From the NCBI RefSeq assembly GCF_003144245.1, contig NW_020289990.1, positions 397,460 through 461,459 of the forward strand: DNA of 64,000 nucleotides, given 5' to 3'. The notes under the pieces were generated by a model. That model was given only the letters and a program-made list of their open reading frames with translations. It searched no databases and was not told the origin of the DNA. Position numbers and translations under genes: made by a program. Of the stretch, positions 12,142 through 22,636 are shown one piece after another. Source of the stretch: Jaminaea rosea (lineage: Eukaryota > Basidiomycota > Exobasidiomycetes > Microstromatales). Numbering within the stretch: the stretch's first letter is position 1; every line of letters starts with the position of its first letter.

Positions 12142-13840
12142 TCACCCTGACATGGCGTAATTGCTATCCGCGTCGTCGATTGGCTCTTCCAGCATCTCGC
12201 CTCGCGCCGTACCCGTGCTGAGTTCCCTCCTGATGTCGGGCTCGATGCCTGGATGCTTCTGAACTCTGATAAGGTCAAGTAGAGCGGTCTTCTGATCAGG
12301 AGTCAAATCCTGCTTGTATAACTGGCAGAAGACAAGAAGGGACTGATGCCAGAGCACCGGCATTCTTCTCGCCCCGGACCCATCCTTGACCTTCTCGACT
12401 CCCTTTGACGGATCCGCGAAGCGCAGGAAATGGAATACTAGAGCGTCAATGACCTTCCACGGTAGGCCGTACGCTTTAGCGAGCAAAGTTCGGATGATTA
12501 GAGACGTGCAACCGCTGTACTCCATTTCGGCGAGACGGAGAAGCGCTGCGGCCGAGTGGAGCATCGGTACGCTGACTTTGGTGAGCACGGATGAGAGTAC
12601 CGCCGCCTCCTTGAGCGTCATAGTCCCGCTCTCGCAGATGGGGAAGAGGATGCCCTTGAAGAAGGCGCTTGGTTTGTAGAGCGCTTTCGCCAGACTCTCG
12701 TAGATCTGGTAGCTGGCTTTCTTCTTCAGCTCGACCTCGTCCCTGAAGCGTGGTCCCAGAACAAGCTCAAAGAAGCGCTGCGACTGCGCTGCCTTCAAGT
12801 TGGAGACGAAGATCCTCGTCGCTGCGAGCGTGGCGTGCGGTGTCCAAGTCTGCGGCGAGGTGAGGGAGAGTACAATCTCCCAGTGCGGGAGGGAAGGGAG
12901 AATCTTGAAGGCCTTGGGGAGCGGTCCGGACTTGTAGCGCGAGAGGAGTTCGCCGACTCTGCGGGGGCGAGGCGCGGGGAGGGTGACAGAGGTCGAAGGG
13001 AGAGGGGAGGGAAGGTAGGGGCACCAGATCAGCATCCCGATGCTCGGCTTCTGTCGCGACCTGCTCTCGCTCCACTCACTTGGTGTAGACCTCAACGATC
13101 TTGGGGTTCATGCCCATGACCATGCCATCATCTTCCTTCTCCCCTTCACCACCATTCCCACCGGCGGCCTCAATCTTGTCCATGATCAAGTCGGCGAGTG
13201 TCCTCCTCCCGCCCTCCTCCTCGACGCGATCCGATCGCATCCGTTCGAGCAGCTCCGCTTCCTCCGGATCGACTTCGACGTCTTCGTATTCGAATTCCTC
13301 TTCGCCTTCGTCGTCTTCGAGCTCGCCGTCGTCGGAGGCCATCCCCGCTTGTTCGCCCTCGTCATCCTCCGGCATGATTCCATCCCCGCGATGTGACGAC
13401 GGCATCTCCTGCAGTCCGGCCGCTCGCTCCTCCTCCTCCTCAATCTCCTCCTGCTGCTCACGCGCTAGCCTCAGAATCTTGCCCGACAGCTTCTTGTCGA
13501 CGTACTTGTCCCCACGCGGTGCGCCTCCGGCCTTGCCACCCGTGACAAAGGGCTGGCTAGATGGGCCTGCCGCTGCTGCGTCCTCGCCGTCCTGCTCGAC
13601 ATCCTCGTATCGATTGCCATGCTTGTTCTTGTTACGCCGTCCAGGTTGCGAGACGGAGCCAAATCGCGAGGCTAGGTCGTCTTGTCGCATCTGCGAGGTG
13701 AGAGAGCCCTGCGAGTTGCGCGATGGGGCCGCGGACGAGAACTTGGGACCGCCAGACGAGGAGGAGGATGAAGGGCCGCCATTGCTGCCAGACGCGCGAC
13801 CTCCGCGCTGTTTGGAGAATGAGGATGGAGCCTTCGGCAT
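12142..13840 (-). CDS. ENP1: Bystin / essential nuclear protein 1
   Basis: Pre-40S assembly factor that travels from the nucleolar 90S particle to the cytoplasm. Exons 13840-13080 and 12958-12142, intron 121 bp, giving 525 aa. The N-terminal half is low complexity: Ser/Gly-rich, then strongly acidic (about residues 150-230). The conserved bystin domain begins at the exon junction: VGELLSRYKSGPLPKAFK, ATRIFVSNLKAAQSQRFFEL, FFKGILFPICESGTMTLKEA, AEMEYSGCTSLIIRTLLAK, VIDALVFHFLRF and VLWHQSLLVFCQLYK. The start MPKAPS at 13840 matches the usual MPKA beginning; 49 upstream in-frame codons are open but unlike the family. Confidence 0.96.
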
Positions 13841-14086
13841 CGCGAAATAGAGTGAGGATGAGCGAGAGCGCAAAGGTGCCGCGAAACTGCGAGCTGCGAG
13901 GCGGTAATGAATGGCCAGAGAGCGACGCCAGTCCGCCTGAAATTTGCCGTCACGTGATGAGTGGGGGCTCGCTCGGGCCATCGCCATTCCGGCTACTCAA
14001 CGACATCATGGAGAGCCAACGCTGCGATAAGCCTGTATTGACGAGACGACATGATTAGACGACAAATATTCGCTACGCCCTCATCC

Positions 14087-16441
14087 TCATCGCCCCGCTC
14101 TCGCGTCCTCACTCGCATCCAACATCCCGTCCAGCCTGCCCAGGAGCATATCCAGCTTCGACTCGAGCCCATCAGCAGCCCCGTCCGCCTCGTCGAGCTT
14201 GCGGAGCAGCTCCTGCACCGAGGCCTCCGATTCGTCCACTCCTGCTGCTTCGTCTTCGTCCTCGACCGCACCGTTGGCTTGCACGAGGGGCTCGACGAGC
14301 GAACGATGCTCGACTTGGAGGGTTTGGAGCATCGAGAGGAGGTCGTCTCGGTCGCCCGAGCTAGCGCCGTTCGGGGGCGCGGCGACTGCTGGTGGTGCAG
14401 CATTGCCCCCGTCCCGTATTGCTGCCGGAGCCGCGACGCCATTGGGAAGCGCCGCCGCACCCGACAAGGGCTCGGGAGCCTCGATGATGGGCGTCGGGAG
14501 CAGCCCACTTGCCTCCATGCTTCGTCCCGGCCCAGCGCCGAGCGGTGGCGAAGGCGACGTCGTGGTTGCGTCTGGTCCCCGCGTTGCCGCCCCCAGCGCG
14601 GCTGTGGGCGAGGGGGAGGACACCGCCTCTGCTCCCCTCGCTGCCGGCACGGGCGAGGTGGGCTGCAAGTGCGACGTCTGAGGCGTCCCTGGCGCTGCTG
14701 GTGTTGCAGATACGGGCGCATCGTCGAGGTGCTTGATCCATGCGCCAATGGCGCCGAGGTAGCCTTCGTGGCGTAGAAAGAAGGCTCTGCGCGGGGCGTG
14801 CAGGATAGAGGTGAGCCTCACCTTCAGCGTGCGCACTCTTCGCCATCGCTCACCTCTTCGTTCCCTTGCTCCAGAACCTGATCGCATAGCTGAGCGTCGA
14901 GATCGTCGCCTGATGCCCTCTGATGAAGCACCCTCCAAAATAGATCCTATCCAAGTCGTACTTCTCCGCAGTCATATGCGCAATCTGCCCAATATTATTC
15001 GACACCGCGTAAAGCAAACTCTTGCATATATCTTCGGCCTTGAATCGCTTCTTTCTCCCTCCTGTCTTGCTCTTGCTCTCCTCCTTGCGGAAAACCTTGC
15101 CAAAGGACGAGGCAATCGTCGTCGACTTGAGGCCAAAGGCGTTGAGCGCATTCGAGTTGCCATAGACATCCGAGACGAGGAGGTCCACCGCACCATTGTC
15201 GCCCCGCTCGGACAGCTCGAGCATCTCGTCGAACGATTCGGCGTCTGTGAGGAGGCTGAGCAGACCCCACAGCGTGCCGCCGCCCAGGCTGGTCCCGCTC
15301 ACGCGCTCAAATTTGCCAAAGTCGTCGACCTTGATGATGCTGACGCCGGAGCCGATGTTGACGAGGAGGCAGGGGAGCTTGGGAAGTGGGTTGCTGTCGA
15401 ACATGGGGGCGTAGAGGGGTGGGTTGGGGGAAGGGCGGGGGAGAGAGGAGTTGGGATCTTGCGGTGGGGAGCCAGAAGAAGGGCTGGACGAGGAAGGGGA
15501 GGAAGACGGGTCGCCTCGCACGTCACTACTCGACGGCAGCGGCGAGTGGAGAGCGCTGACGAGCTCGTCGCTGTACCAGAAGACCTCGTCTGGGATGAGT
15601 GTGATAAAGTTGAGGCCCGTGATCAAGCAGCCTGGCAGCGAGCGAGCAGGGGGAGAGGTCAGCATAGCTCATCCTCTCGCATCGCACACGCGCACCCACC
15701 CATCTCGTCCTCTCGCTGCACCTCAACCCCCAACGCCTCCTCGAACCGCTCGTAAAACATATGCGCCCCACCCCCCGTAGCCATCAGCTTGACTCCCCGC
15801 CTCATCTCCTCAATCGTCACCCGATTCGCCCTTGCCGAATTCTCAATCAACTCTTGCAAGAATGAAATGCACGACTCGATATCCGACGTCTCAAATTTGA
15901 TAAAGTTGAGCCTGCCACCAGGCAACGCCGCAGGCAGTGACCGCCTCTTGAGGAAGGACGATCGCATGGCGCTGCTGACTGCTGAGCCGATGTGAGGCGA
16001 GTGGTGGTGCTTTGCGTCGCTGAAGATGGCAGTTGGGGTGAGGGTGCCGCTTGGTGTTGGGTGAGAGGCGACACCTTGATCGCTGCTGCCGCCGGCACTA
16101 GGTGTCCTCGGGTGGCCTACCACGCCATTGGCAGACGACTGGCGCGAGTGGCCCCGCGAAGGTGTAGCAGCGAGGGGAGAGACGGCACGAGGCGGCGGCG
16201 GCGCACGAGAAGTCGAGGCTTGCGATTGCGATGGAGGATCTGATGACGAGCGGGATCGTGTGAAATACACGACTTTGGCCAGAGACCCGCCAACATCGAC
16301 TGCAATGTGCGACAGAGTCTCAATGTGGTTGGGCAGGTAGATGTCTCTCGAGTCTCGCTGGTCTGGGTGCGATGAACCGTCCTCCATGATCTTTGCCCCC
16401 GTCGTGTCGACATTGACGGGAAGTGGGACGGGGGCCTCCAT
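14087..16441 (-). CDS. CAB1: Pantothenate kinase, eukaryotic type, with long insertions and tail
   Basis: Phosphorylates pantothenate, the first and controlling step of coenzyme A synthesis. Exons 16441-15700, 15631-14854 and 14786-14087 (introns 68 and 67 bp), 739 aa, roughly twice the size of yeast Cab1. The kinase core is complete: IAVDVGGSLAKVVYF, LNFIKFETSDIESC, KLMATGGGAHMF, CLITGLNFI, LLVNIGSGVSI, GTSLGGGTLWGL, IYFGGCFIRGH and FFLRHEGYLGAIGAW. It is interrupted by a Ser/Pro-rich insert of about 100 residues after VVYF and a second one of about 50 before LYAPMF. A tail of ~210 residues follows the core, Ala/Pro-rich and then acidic coiled-coil-like. The core is convincing; the roles of insertions and tail are unknown. 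Confidence 0.93.
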
Positions 16442-16759
16442 TGCGAGAGAGAGAGGGAAAGAGGTGGTGGTGGTGTAAAGGGAAGAGAAGAGGAGGGCGC
16501 TTTGCAATCGAAGTGAATGTGGGGATGCAGCCGGCTGCGTTGGCCAGTCGAGACGCCCAGGCGGACTGAGGGCGCAGGCGCGGGTGGGCAGTCCACGCAG
16601 CAACGACCGGACATCACGGCGCAACGTCAGGCAGCGAGAGAAAGAGGCGACGACATGGTAGCGCAGAGTCAGTGGTGAGGCGTAGAGTTGCTGGTGAGCA
16701 AATCAGGCACAGAAAGGTACGCGCGAATGACTACGATATTTTTCATTGCCGTCCATCAT
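16442..16759. other. Intergenic, PanK promoter and DPM3 3' end
   Basis: 318 bp. Short GA/CT-rich runs precede the PanK start. No RNA gene or repeat seen. Confidence 0.5.
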
Positions 16760-17207
16760 TTAGTCGACGTCCACCCCCCTCTCCCTCAAAAAGTCCTTTG
16801 CATTCTTGATGTCCTGGCAGCGTCAAGGGCGAGGAGGAGAGGTGGGTCAAAAGACTGTCTGCTGGAGCGCACGCCTCGTTCTCGCAGCCGCTACGTACCA
16901 CCATCAAGCTCTGGTACGCCTCGGGCACATCGTTGAAGTTGAAGATGCCCCAGCCCATCTGCCACAGCATGTACGAGCCGAATGAAACCAAGGTCCACCA
17001 AGGGATCTGTGCAGGCGAGCGGGAGAGAAGCGCTAGTCATCAGCTGGTGCTCCACAACTAGTCCCTGATATCTTGGCTCACCACCGGCAGGATGTCGTCC
17101 TTGACTTGCTCAGACAAGCCCGGTGTCGGGAGCACCCCAAAGAAGAGAGCAGCATAGATGAGCGTCGCAATCCCCGAGTAGAGGACAAAGTTGCTGAAGC
17201 GCGACAT
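16760..17207 (-). CDS. DPM3: Dolichol-phosphate mannosyltransferase subunit 3
   Basis: Small ER membrane protein that tethers the catalytic subunit DPM1; the complex makes Dol-P-Man for N-glycans, O-mannosylation and GPI anchors. Exons 17207-17082, 17006-16899 and 16813-16760 (introns 75 and 85 bp), phase 0 at both joins, 95 aa, matching the family length. Two membrane helices are visible (FVLYSGIATLIYAALFFG and PWWTLVSFGSYMLWQMGWG), followed by the conserved NFNDVPEAYQSLM and the C-terminal helix DIKNAKDFLRERGVDVD. It was found by joining short exons. Its neighbours with likely GPI-type C-termini later in the window would depend on this pathway, but there is no operon-like link. Confidence 0.93.
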
Positions 17208-17600
17208 AGCAGCGCGCTTGTGAGTAGCGATGGTGAGGTGGCCAAGAAGAGAAGATCTCGAGCTTGTCCAGTCGTGGTCTTCGTAGTGATGGTCCCGCGT
17301 CCCGCGTCTGGTCGCCGCGAGTGTTGAGATGCAGGCGGGACCAGACGAGGTGCGGCATCATTGTGGCTGCTCTTCTGCCGTCCGCCCCTTGCCGCTCGGC
17401 GGCAGCGAGAGCGAGTGAACCAAATTGGTCTGACAGGCGAGAGAGCGGCGTTGGGCGGTTCACAACTCCTTTCTTTCTCTCCCTCTCCTCAACGAACACG
17501 ACAACGTTCTCTCCTTCTGATCTCGCCCACGCTCCTCTTTCACCCTCTCATTGGATTCGCCCGACCTACCACTTCCCGTCCACACGCCTCGCACGCCGGG
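17208..17600. promoter_or_regulatory. Divergent promoter region DPM3 / secreted hydrolase
   Basis: 393 bp between two divergent start codons, so it should hold both promoters. CT-rich tracts lie just before the hydrolase ATG. No specific factor site is claimed. Confidence 0.5.
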
Positions 17601-19355
17601 ATGAGGCTCGCCACCTTTGCAGCTGGTGTCGCAGCCTTGGCGGCCGCCTCGGCCTCTGCTGCTGACCCCAGCCCACTCGCCCGCGCTGCGCCAGCCGTAC
17701 CACGCAACCACAAGCTGGCCAGCAGGCAACGACAGCAACGCAGCAATGACTTCGATGTTGCCGAGCGCAGCGACGCCTTTGACGCCGCCGTACACCCTCT
17801 GGCACGCCGCGACGCCTCCCCCCTCGTCGTCACCATCAACAATTTCCAAAACTATACCCCAGACCAAAATGCAGTTGGCATCGCCATGCAGGCAATGTCT
17901 GACCCTGTAGGCGCAGCAAGAGCAGCCGACGCCATGCCTTTCATCTCTAACAACAACACAGCAGGCTACATCGGCACAGGCATCATCTCGTCCGACTCAG
18001 ATGAAGGCAACAACTACATCTGGACGCAGCAGTACCCCTTTGTCGCAAATGCAGACGCACAGGGAAGTCCAGACACTGGTTGGAATGCCCTACCTGATCT
18101 CCAGGGCTTCACGCTCAACCGCACCATCGAGATTCGTAATGGCGCCATCCAGCCCGTCTACATGACAGCCAACTACGATGCGCAGGCAATCAAGCGAGGC
18201 ATCGTCGTCTTCCCCGGTAAGCCGCGTGACAGTTGGAAGTATACCAATCTCGTCCGCAATGCTCTCACCGTCCAGAATGGCCTCTTCCCCGAGTGGGGGG
18301 TCACGCCCGAGTCGGTCCTGATCATGGGCCCAGCTTGGCTCAACCAGGAAGACCAGACGGCAGGCGCAGTTCAGCCCAACGAGCTCGTCTTCCACGGCAC
18401 GCAATGGCAGTCGGGTGGTCACTCTTCGTTCCCCAATCTCACAAGCTCCATCACCACGTACGAGGCCGTCGACAAGTTCGTCGACATTCTCTTTGACAAG
18501 AATCAGTTCCCCAACCTCAACCAGGTCGTCGTCGTGGGCCATTCGATGGGAGGGCAAATGGTGCAGCGTTATGCTCTCCTCAAGAAGACGAAGAAGTACG
18601 ACCAGAACATGCAATTCTGGGCGGGCAACCCGGGATCATACGCGTGGTTGACCGACGACAGGCCGTACCAGAATGCCTCGTGCGTCGACCCGCTCGAGTG
18701 GCACTACGGTATCGGCGGAAATCAGACCAAGTGAGCTAGCGACGAGGGATGTGCGTTCGAAGGCATGTTTCGCTGACCAGCCCTTCTCTTACGCCGCACG
18801 CACCGCGCCAGGATCACCAAATACGCTCGCGACGACGTCATCACGAACCGTCAAGCCGTCGTGGACCGCTTCCTCGCGCGCAAGATGCACTACGCTCTCG
18901 GTCTCCTCGACAACGGAGCAGGAGACACGCACTGCGAGGCCGGCGTGCAAGGTGGGAACCATTTGGACCGCGGATCCCAATTCGCCATCCAGCTCTCTGG
19001 CATCCCCTCGGCCAACGGCTGGCCAAAGAACCACACGCTCGACTACGTCGTGGGCGTCTCACACCAGGACTACGCCATGATGAGCAGCAATGCGAGCCTG
19101 CAGCGCATCTTCTACGACAACTTCAACGACCGATTCCCCAACTTGAAGAACACGACCAATCCGGGCGATCAGCTGACGCCCAAGCCCAAGGCCTTCGCCA
19201 CGCCGCTGCACACCATTGTGGCTGCGGCGTTATTGGGCGGGTCGGTGGGTGGTGTCATTCTCGCATTTGCGATGCTGCCTTTCCTCTTTGGCGCGAACAC
19301 GAGCTGGCAGGAGCAGGAGAGATGGAGGCAGGAGGAGGCCAAGCAGCCCATGTGA
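17601..19355 (+). CDS. Secreted, membrane-anchored alpha/beta hydrolase
   Basis: Predicted serine hydrolase of the secretory pathway; substrate unknown. Exons 17601-18730 and 18812-19355 (81-bp intron), 557 aa. A signal peptide is clear (MRLATFAAGVAALAAASASA). The nucleophile elbow is VVVVGHSMGGQMVQ; a histidine in GVSHQDYAMM and an aspartate in GAGDTHCEAG are plausible triad partners. Several N-glycosylation sequons (NNT, NRT, NLT, NAS, NQT, NHT) support extracytoplasmic location. Near the C-terminus there is one membrane helix (TIVAAALLGGSVGGVILAF) and a short charged cytosolic tail, so this is a type I membrane protein. The start is the ATG that opens the signal peptide. Confidence 0.85.
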
Positions 19356-19913
19356 TCGCGCCATGTGATCGCGCTGTGTGGTCGCGCGGGGAGCTCGACG
19401 TAGCATCTTGACAAATAGCCTTCACCCCCACCTTTCCTTCCCTTGGACGCTTCACATCTACCCGCCTGTCTTGCCCAATGGACTCTCATCCAGACCCCTC
19501 TATCTCCTCCTCCTCCCATCTCCCTCTTCGTCTCGCCACGGCGCGGCCGTCTCTTGTCCTGGTGATGGGCAACGTGCTCGCAGCCGCCTTGTCTCTTAGA
19601 ACTCTCTCGGAATGGCGACGATGTCGTCCATTCAATGACATGAACTTCTCGCTGTCTCCTTGCGTCCTTGAAGCGTTGATACTTCATTTCTCGCTCTCGG
19701 TGAGAGTGGTCTCTCCTCTCGCCCCGCCTCGCCTCGTTGAAAGCACACGCCCGCACCCGCACCCGGAGGCCGGCCAAGGCGGAGGGCGGATCGGTCGCGG
19801 GGAAGCCGACGGGCGCGTGCACCGGGGAATCCACACAGACAAGCGTGCACCTCCAACTTTAGCTCTCTCTCTCCTTCGTCCATTACCAACACCACTCCAA
19901 GCAACCAGCAACG
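19356..19913. other. Intergenic region before PEX11
   Basis: 558 bp holding the hydrolase 3' UTR and the PEX11 promoter. A 177-codon open frame at 19478-20011 overlaps the PEX11 start out of frame and has no domain; I do not call it. Confidence 0.5.
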
Positions 19914-21273
19914 ATGTCCCTCGCTTTGCAGCAAGTTGTTCTCCACCCTTCCCTTACGGCGACGCTCAAGCTCACGTCGACGACCGTCGGCAGGGACAAG
20001 CTCTATCGTGAGTTGGGCAAGGGGATGTGAGGTGGGAGCGATGAAGCTGACCATGCCTATATGCTGCGCTGCGCTGCGTCGATCCTAATGGGCAGGTACC
20101 GTGCAATACTTTGCTAGGTGAGCAACAGAGGAATGGGTTGGGATTCTAACGGGCGCAGAGGCTGACGTCCGCTCCCCATTGACCCGCAGATTCTTGGTGA
20201 GATGCGAGCAAAGGAGCTGAGATCAAGGGCGAGCGCGCTGAGCTGACCTTTGCATCCCGACGACAACCCAAGGCATGGCACCAATACCGTAGCGTGAGCA
20301 TAGATTCGAAGCGATCAATGGTACCCAGAGTCGTCTCCTGACCTGTCTGCCCATCTCTTTCTCTCTCCAGGGCGCCTCCAAGGAGACGGTGGACCGACTG
20401 ACGGCCCTCAAGAGCTCCTTGGCTCTTTCCCGCAAGTGCGTGCTGATTGCGCTGCGATGAAGCCGAATGAAGCTGATCATTGTACGACCCTCTCTCCTCA
20501 CTCACAGGCTCATGCGAGTGGTCAGTAGCCGCACTTGCTCCAGACCGAACCGCCCAATCTAAAGCTGACATCGATCCGTTGCCCCCCTCCTCACCCGCAG
20601 GGCAAATGGCTCGAGCATCTCCAAGCCTTCGTCAAGGCCCTAGCGATCAAGGACCCCGTGGTGTGCGGACTCTCGCTCAGTCGTCAGCTCAGCTACGCCC
20701 TCTACCTCTTCCACGACACGCTGCAATGGGTCCACGGGTCCAAGGCGTACCAATTTGCCCCGGCCACGTACAGCAAGATTGCCAAGAGGGCTGCGTGCGT
20801 ATCGGCGATCAGGCAATCATCCCTCCCCTCACGAAGTGCTGACTCTTGGCTCTTTCGCCTACCCGCAGCCAATTCTGGGCGCTCGGTCTCATCTCGTCCC
20901 TCCTTGCCGGAGCATACAAGACGCACGTCCTGCGTCAACGCCAGGCCCTTGCTTCGCGCCCTCGTGCGAGCGCAGAGAAGGAGGCAGAGCGCAAGGTGGA
21001 GCTGCAGCAGATTGCAAAGGAGAAGGGGGCGGTGCGATACCAGGTCGTGCAGGATGCGCTGGATCTTGCCAACCCTGGATCCTCCATTGGGCTCTTCAAC
21101 TTCGACGACGGATGTGAGTGCGGCACGAGCGTGGAGCCTCAGGCCCGGCTGACCACGATGTGTTTTCTCCCATTCCCGCGCTCGCAGTCATCGGTCTCGC
21201 TGGTACGGTTACGTCGCTCATGGGCGTGTACAGCCAGTGGCAGGCCGTCAATGGTACGGGGGCCAAGAAGTAG
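19914..21273 (+). CDS. PEX11: Peroxisomal membrane protein PEX11, nine exons
   Basis: Elongates the peroxisomal membrane before division. Exons 19914-20007, 20096-20117, 20190-20196, 20273-20293, 20371-20435, 20508-20520, 20601-20794, 20869-21113 and 21188-21273; introns 72-88 bp; 248 aa. All phases agree. The joined N-terminus reads GRDKLYRTVQYFARFLAW, the family's first conserved helix, and needs the 22-nt and 7-nt exons to form. Further signatures are LTALKSSLALSRKLMRVGKW, ARQLSYALYLF-like SRQLSYALYLFHDTLQW, and a C-terminal hydrophobic stretch (FIGLAGTVTSLMGVYSQW). The intron after exon 6 uses a less usual GTCAGT donor, chosen because it restores the conserved Val-Gly. Stops 62 bp from the RRP46 stop. 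Confidence 0.92.
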
Positions 21274-21335
21274 ATGGGCAGCAGAGACGAGCGATGCGAG
21301 GATCTATGCGATTGGGCTGCAATTGCGATTTTGGT

Positions 21336-22394
21336 CTACATCACGACATCTCCGTCAGCGTCGCCTTGCTTGCCGCTACCTAGCAACTGCTCGTCGAAGG
21401 ATTGTCTGATCGCTGGGTGGATTTTGCCGACTGCCGCTGATCGTGCGCGACGAATGGCTTCGAGGTACTGCAAGGATGGGGAGGAGGCGATACGTGAGAT
21501 TATCAGCGGCTGTAGAGCTCCCCTCTTGCTCGTTGCTGCAGCGCTACTCACCAACCTCGAATCCACCTTGCCGCCTTCGCTCTCCACCAAGATCAACCGC
21601 GCTTCCGGCTCCCCCTTGAGTTGTCCATCATCGCAGCTCACCACCTGACCCGCCATTGCAAAGGCAAAGAGATGCACGCTCGCTGCTTGCTCCTCCTCAA
21701 ACGTATCCGGGTCGACGAGAATAATTTGCGCCGCCTCGTTGCCATCCTCGCTATCGCTCCCATCCTCGTCCATTGCCCCAGATGCGGCTGTTGCTCTTCC
21801 TTTCCCTTTCCTCGTCAGCCTGGCCACCTTCCTCGGTACCACCGCCACGCTCACAGCGCATATGGTGGCCGAACAGCTGATTCCGGCCTGAATGAGAGCC
21901 AGACCCGCAGCATTTACGCTCGTAGCACGTTCAGCCATTGTCCAGCTAGCATCGGGATGCGGCCTACGCGGTCGAATGCTCTTCCTCCCAGCGGAAGACT
22001 GAGCACGATCCCACCCCAGAGGCGTGGAGGCTTTGGCCTCATCCGTAGTCTGGACCGTCACCTGAATCAAGCTGCGTGGGTAGCGATGCAGTAATACTAC
22101 GCTGCTCAGCGCCTTCTGGAGCGTGCCTACCGCAAAGCTGTTTGCGGCCACGCCTTGTTGACCCCTCAGAGGGATGGCAGTGCATTGCAGTGTTGCCTGA
22201 TCGGTGAGCTCATCGCGTATGCGCACCTCGATGGGTCCTTGGACTGAGGCGAGGGAGGATTGGGAGTGGCCCAGCGAGAAGGAGGTGCTGCCTGTGGAGT
22301 GGGAGAGGGGCAGCACCCCGTGAGAGATGTTGAGAGGGCGCAGCGCGTTGTATGTGCGTGGCTGCGCGCGAGAGGAAGACGCTTGACTGCTCAT
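21336..22394 (-). CDS. RRP46: Exosome subunit RRP46 (RNase PH fold)
   Basis: Ring subunit of the RNA exosome, which processes rRNA and degrades RNA; eukaryotic RNase PH-like subunits are generally inactive. Matching features are RPLNISHGVL, GSTSFSLGHSQ, VQGPIEV, HRYPRSLIQVTVQT, VNAAGLALIQAGI and VDPDTFEEEQAASVHLFAFA. The whole region is open, but it contains a perfect-looking 84-bp intron (21551-21468: GTGAGT donor, CTGAT/CTCAC, CTTGCAG acceptor) that is a multiple of three without stops. I favour splicing, giving exons 22394-21552 and 21467-21336 and 324 aa; retained, the protein is 352 aa. The start at 22394 is the first ATG of the frame in sensible context. Confidence 0.85.
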   Translation of the reverse strand: MSSQASSSRAQPRTYNALRPLNISHGVLPLSHSTGSTSFSLGHSQSSLASVQGPIEVRIRDELTDQATLQCTAIPLRGQQGVAANSFAVGTLQKALSSVVLLHRYPRSLIQVTVQTTDEAKASTPLGWDRAQSSAGRKSIRPRRPHPDASWTMAERATSVNAAGLALIQAGISCSATICAVSVAVVPRKVARLTRKGKGRATAASGAMDEDGSDSEDGNEAAQIILVDPDTFEEEQAASVHLFAFAMAGQVVSCDDGQLKGEPEARLILVESEGGKVDSRLVSSAAATSKRGALQPLIISRIASSPSLQYLEAIRRARSAAVGKIHPAIRQSFDEQLLGSGKQGDADGDVVM

Positions 22395-22636
22395 GATGAG
22401 CAAACGTTGATGGTAGGGATGGAAGTGAAATGTGCAGGAAAGCAATTGTCAAGGGCGCCTCTCGATTGTGGACTCGCTCCTCTCGTTCCGTCTCGGGCTG
22501 AGTCCGCGCGAGACGAAGAATCGGCAAAGCCAAGTCCAAAAGTCAAAGGAGAGAAAGCGGGCGGGGAGAACGAGGGCTGACTTTCTTGAATCCTCGCCCT
22601 CATCTCTCGCATTGCACCCCATCGCATCGCAATACC

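Noticed and set aside
19478-20011. 177-codon frame overlapping the PEX11 start
   Set aside because: Overlaps PEX11 exon 1 in another frame and runs through its donor; no conserved sequence.
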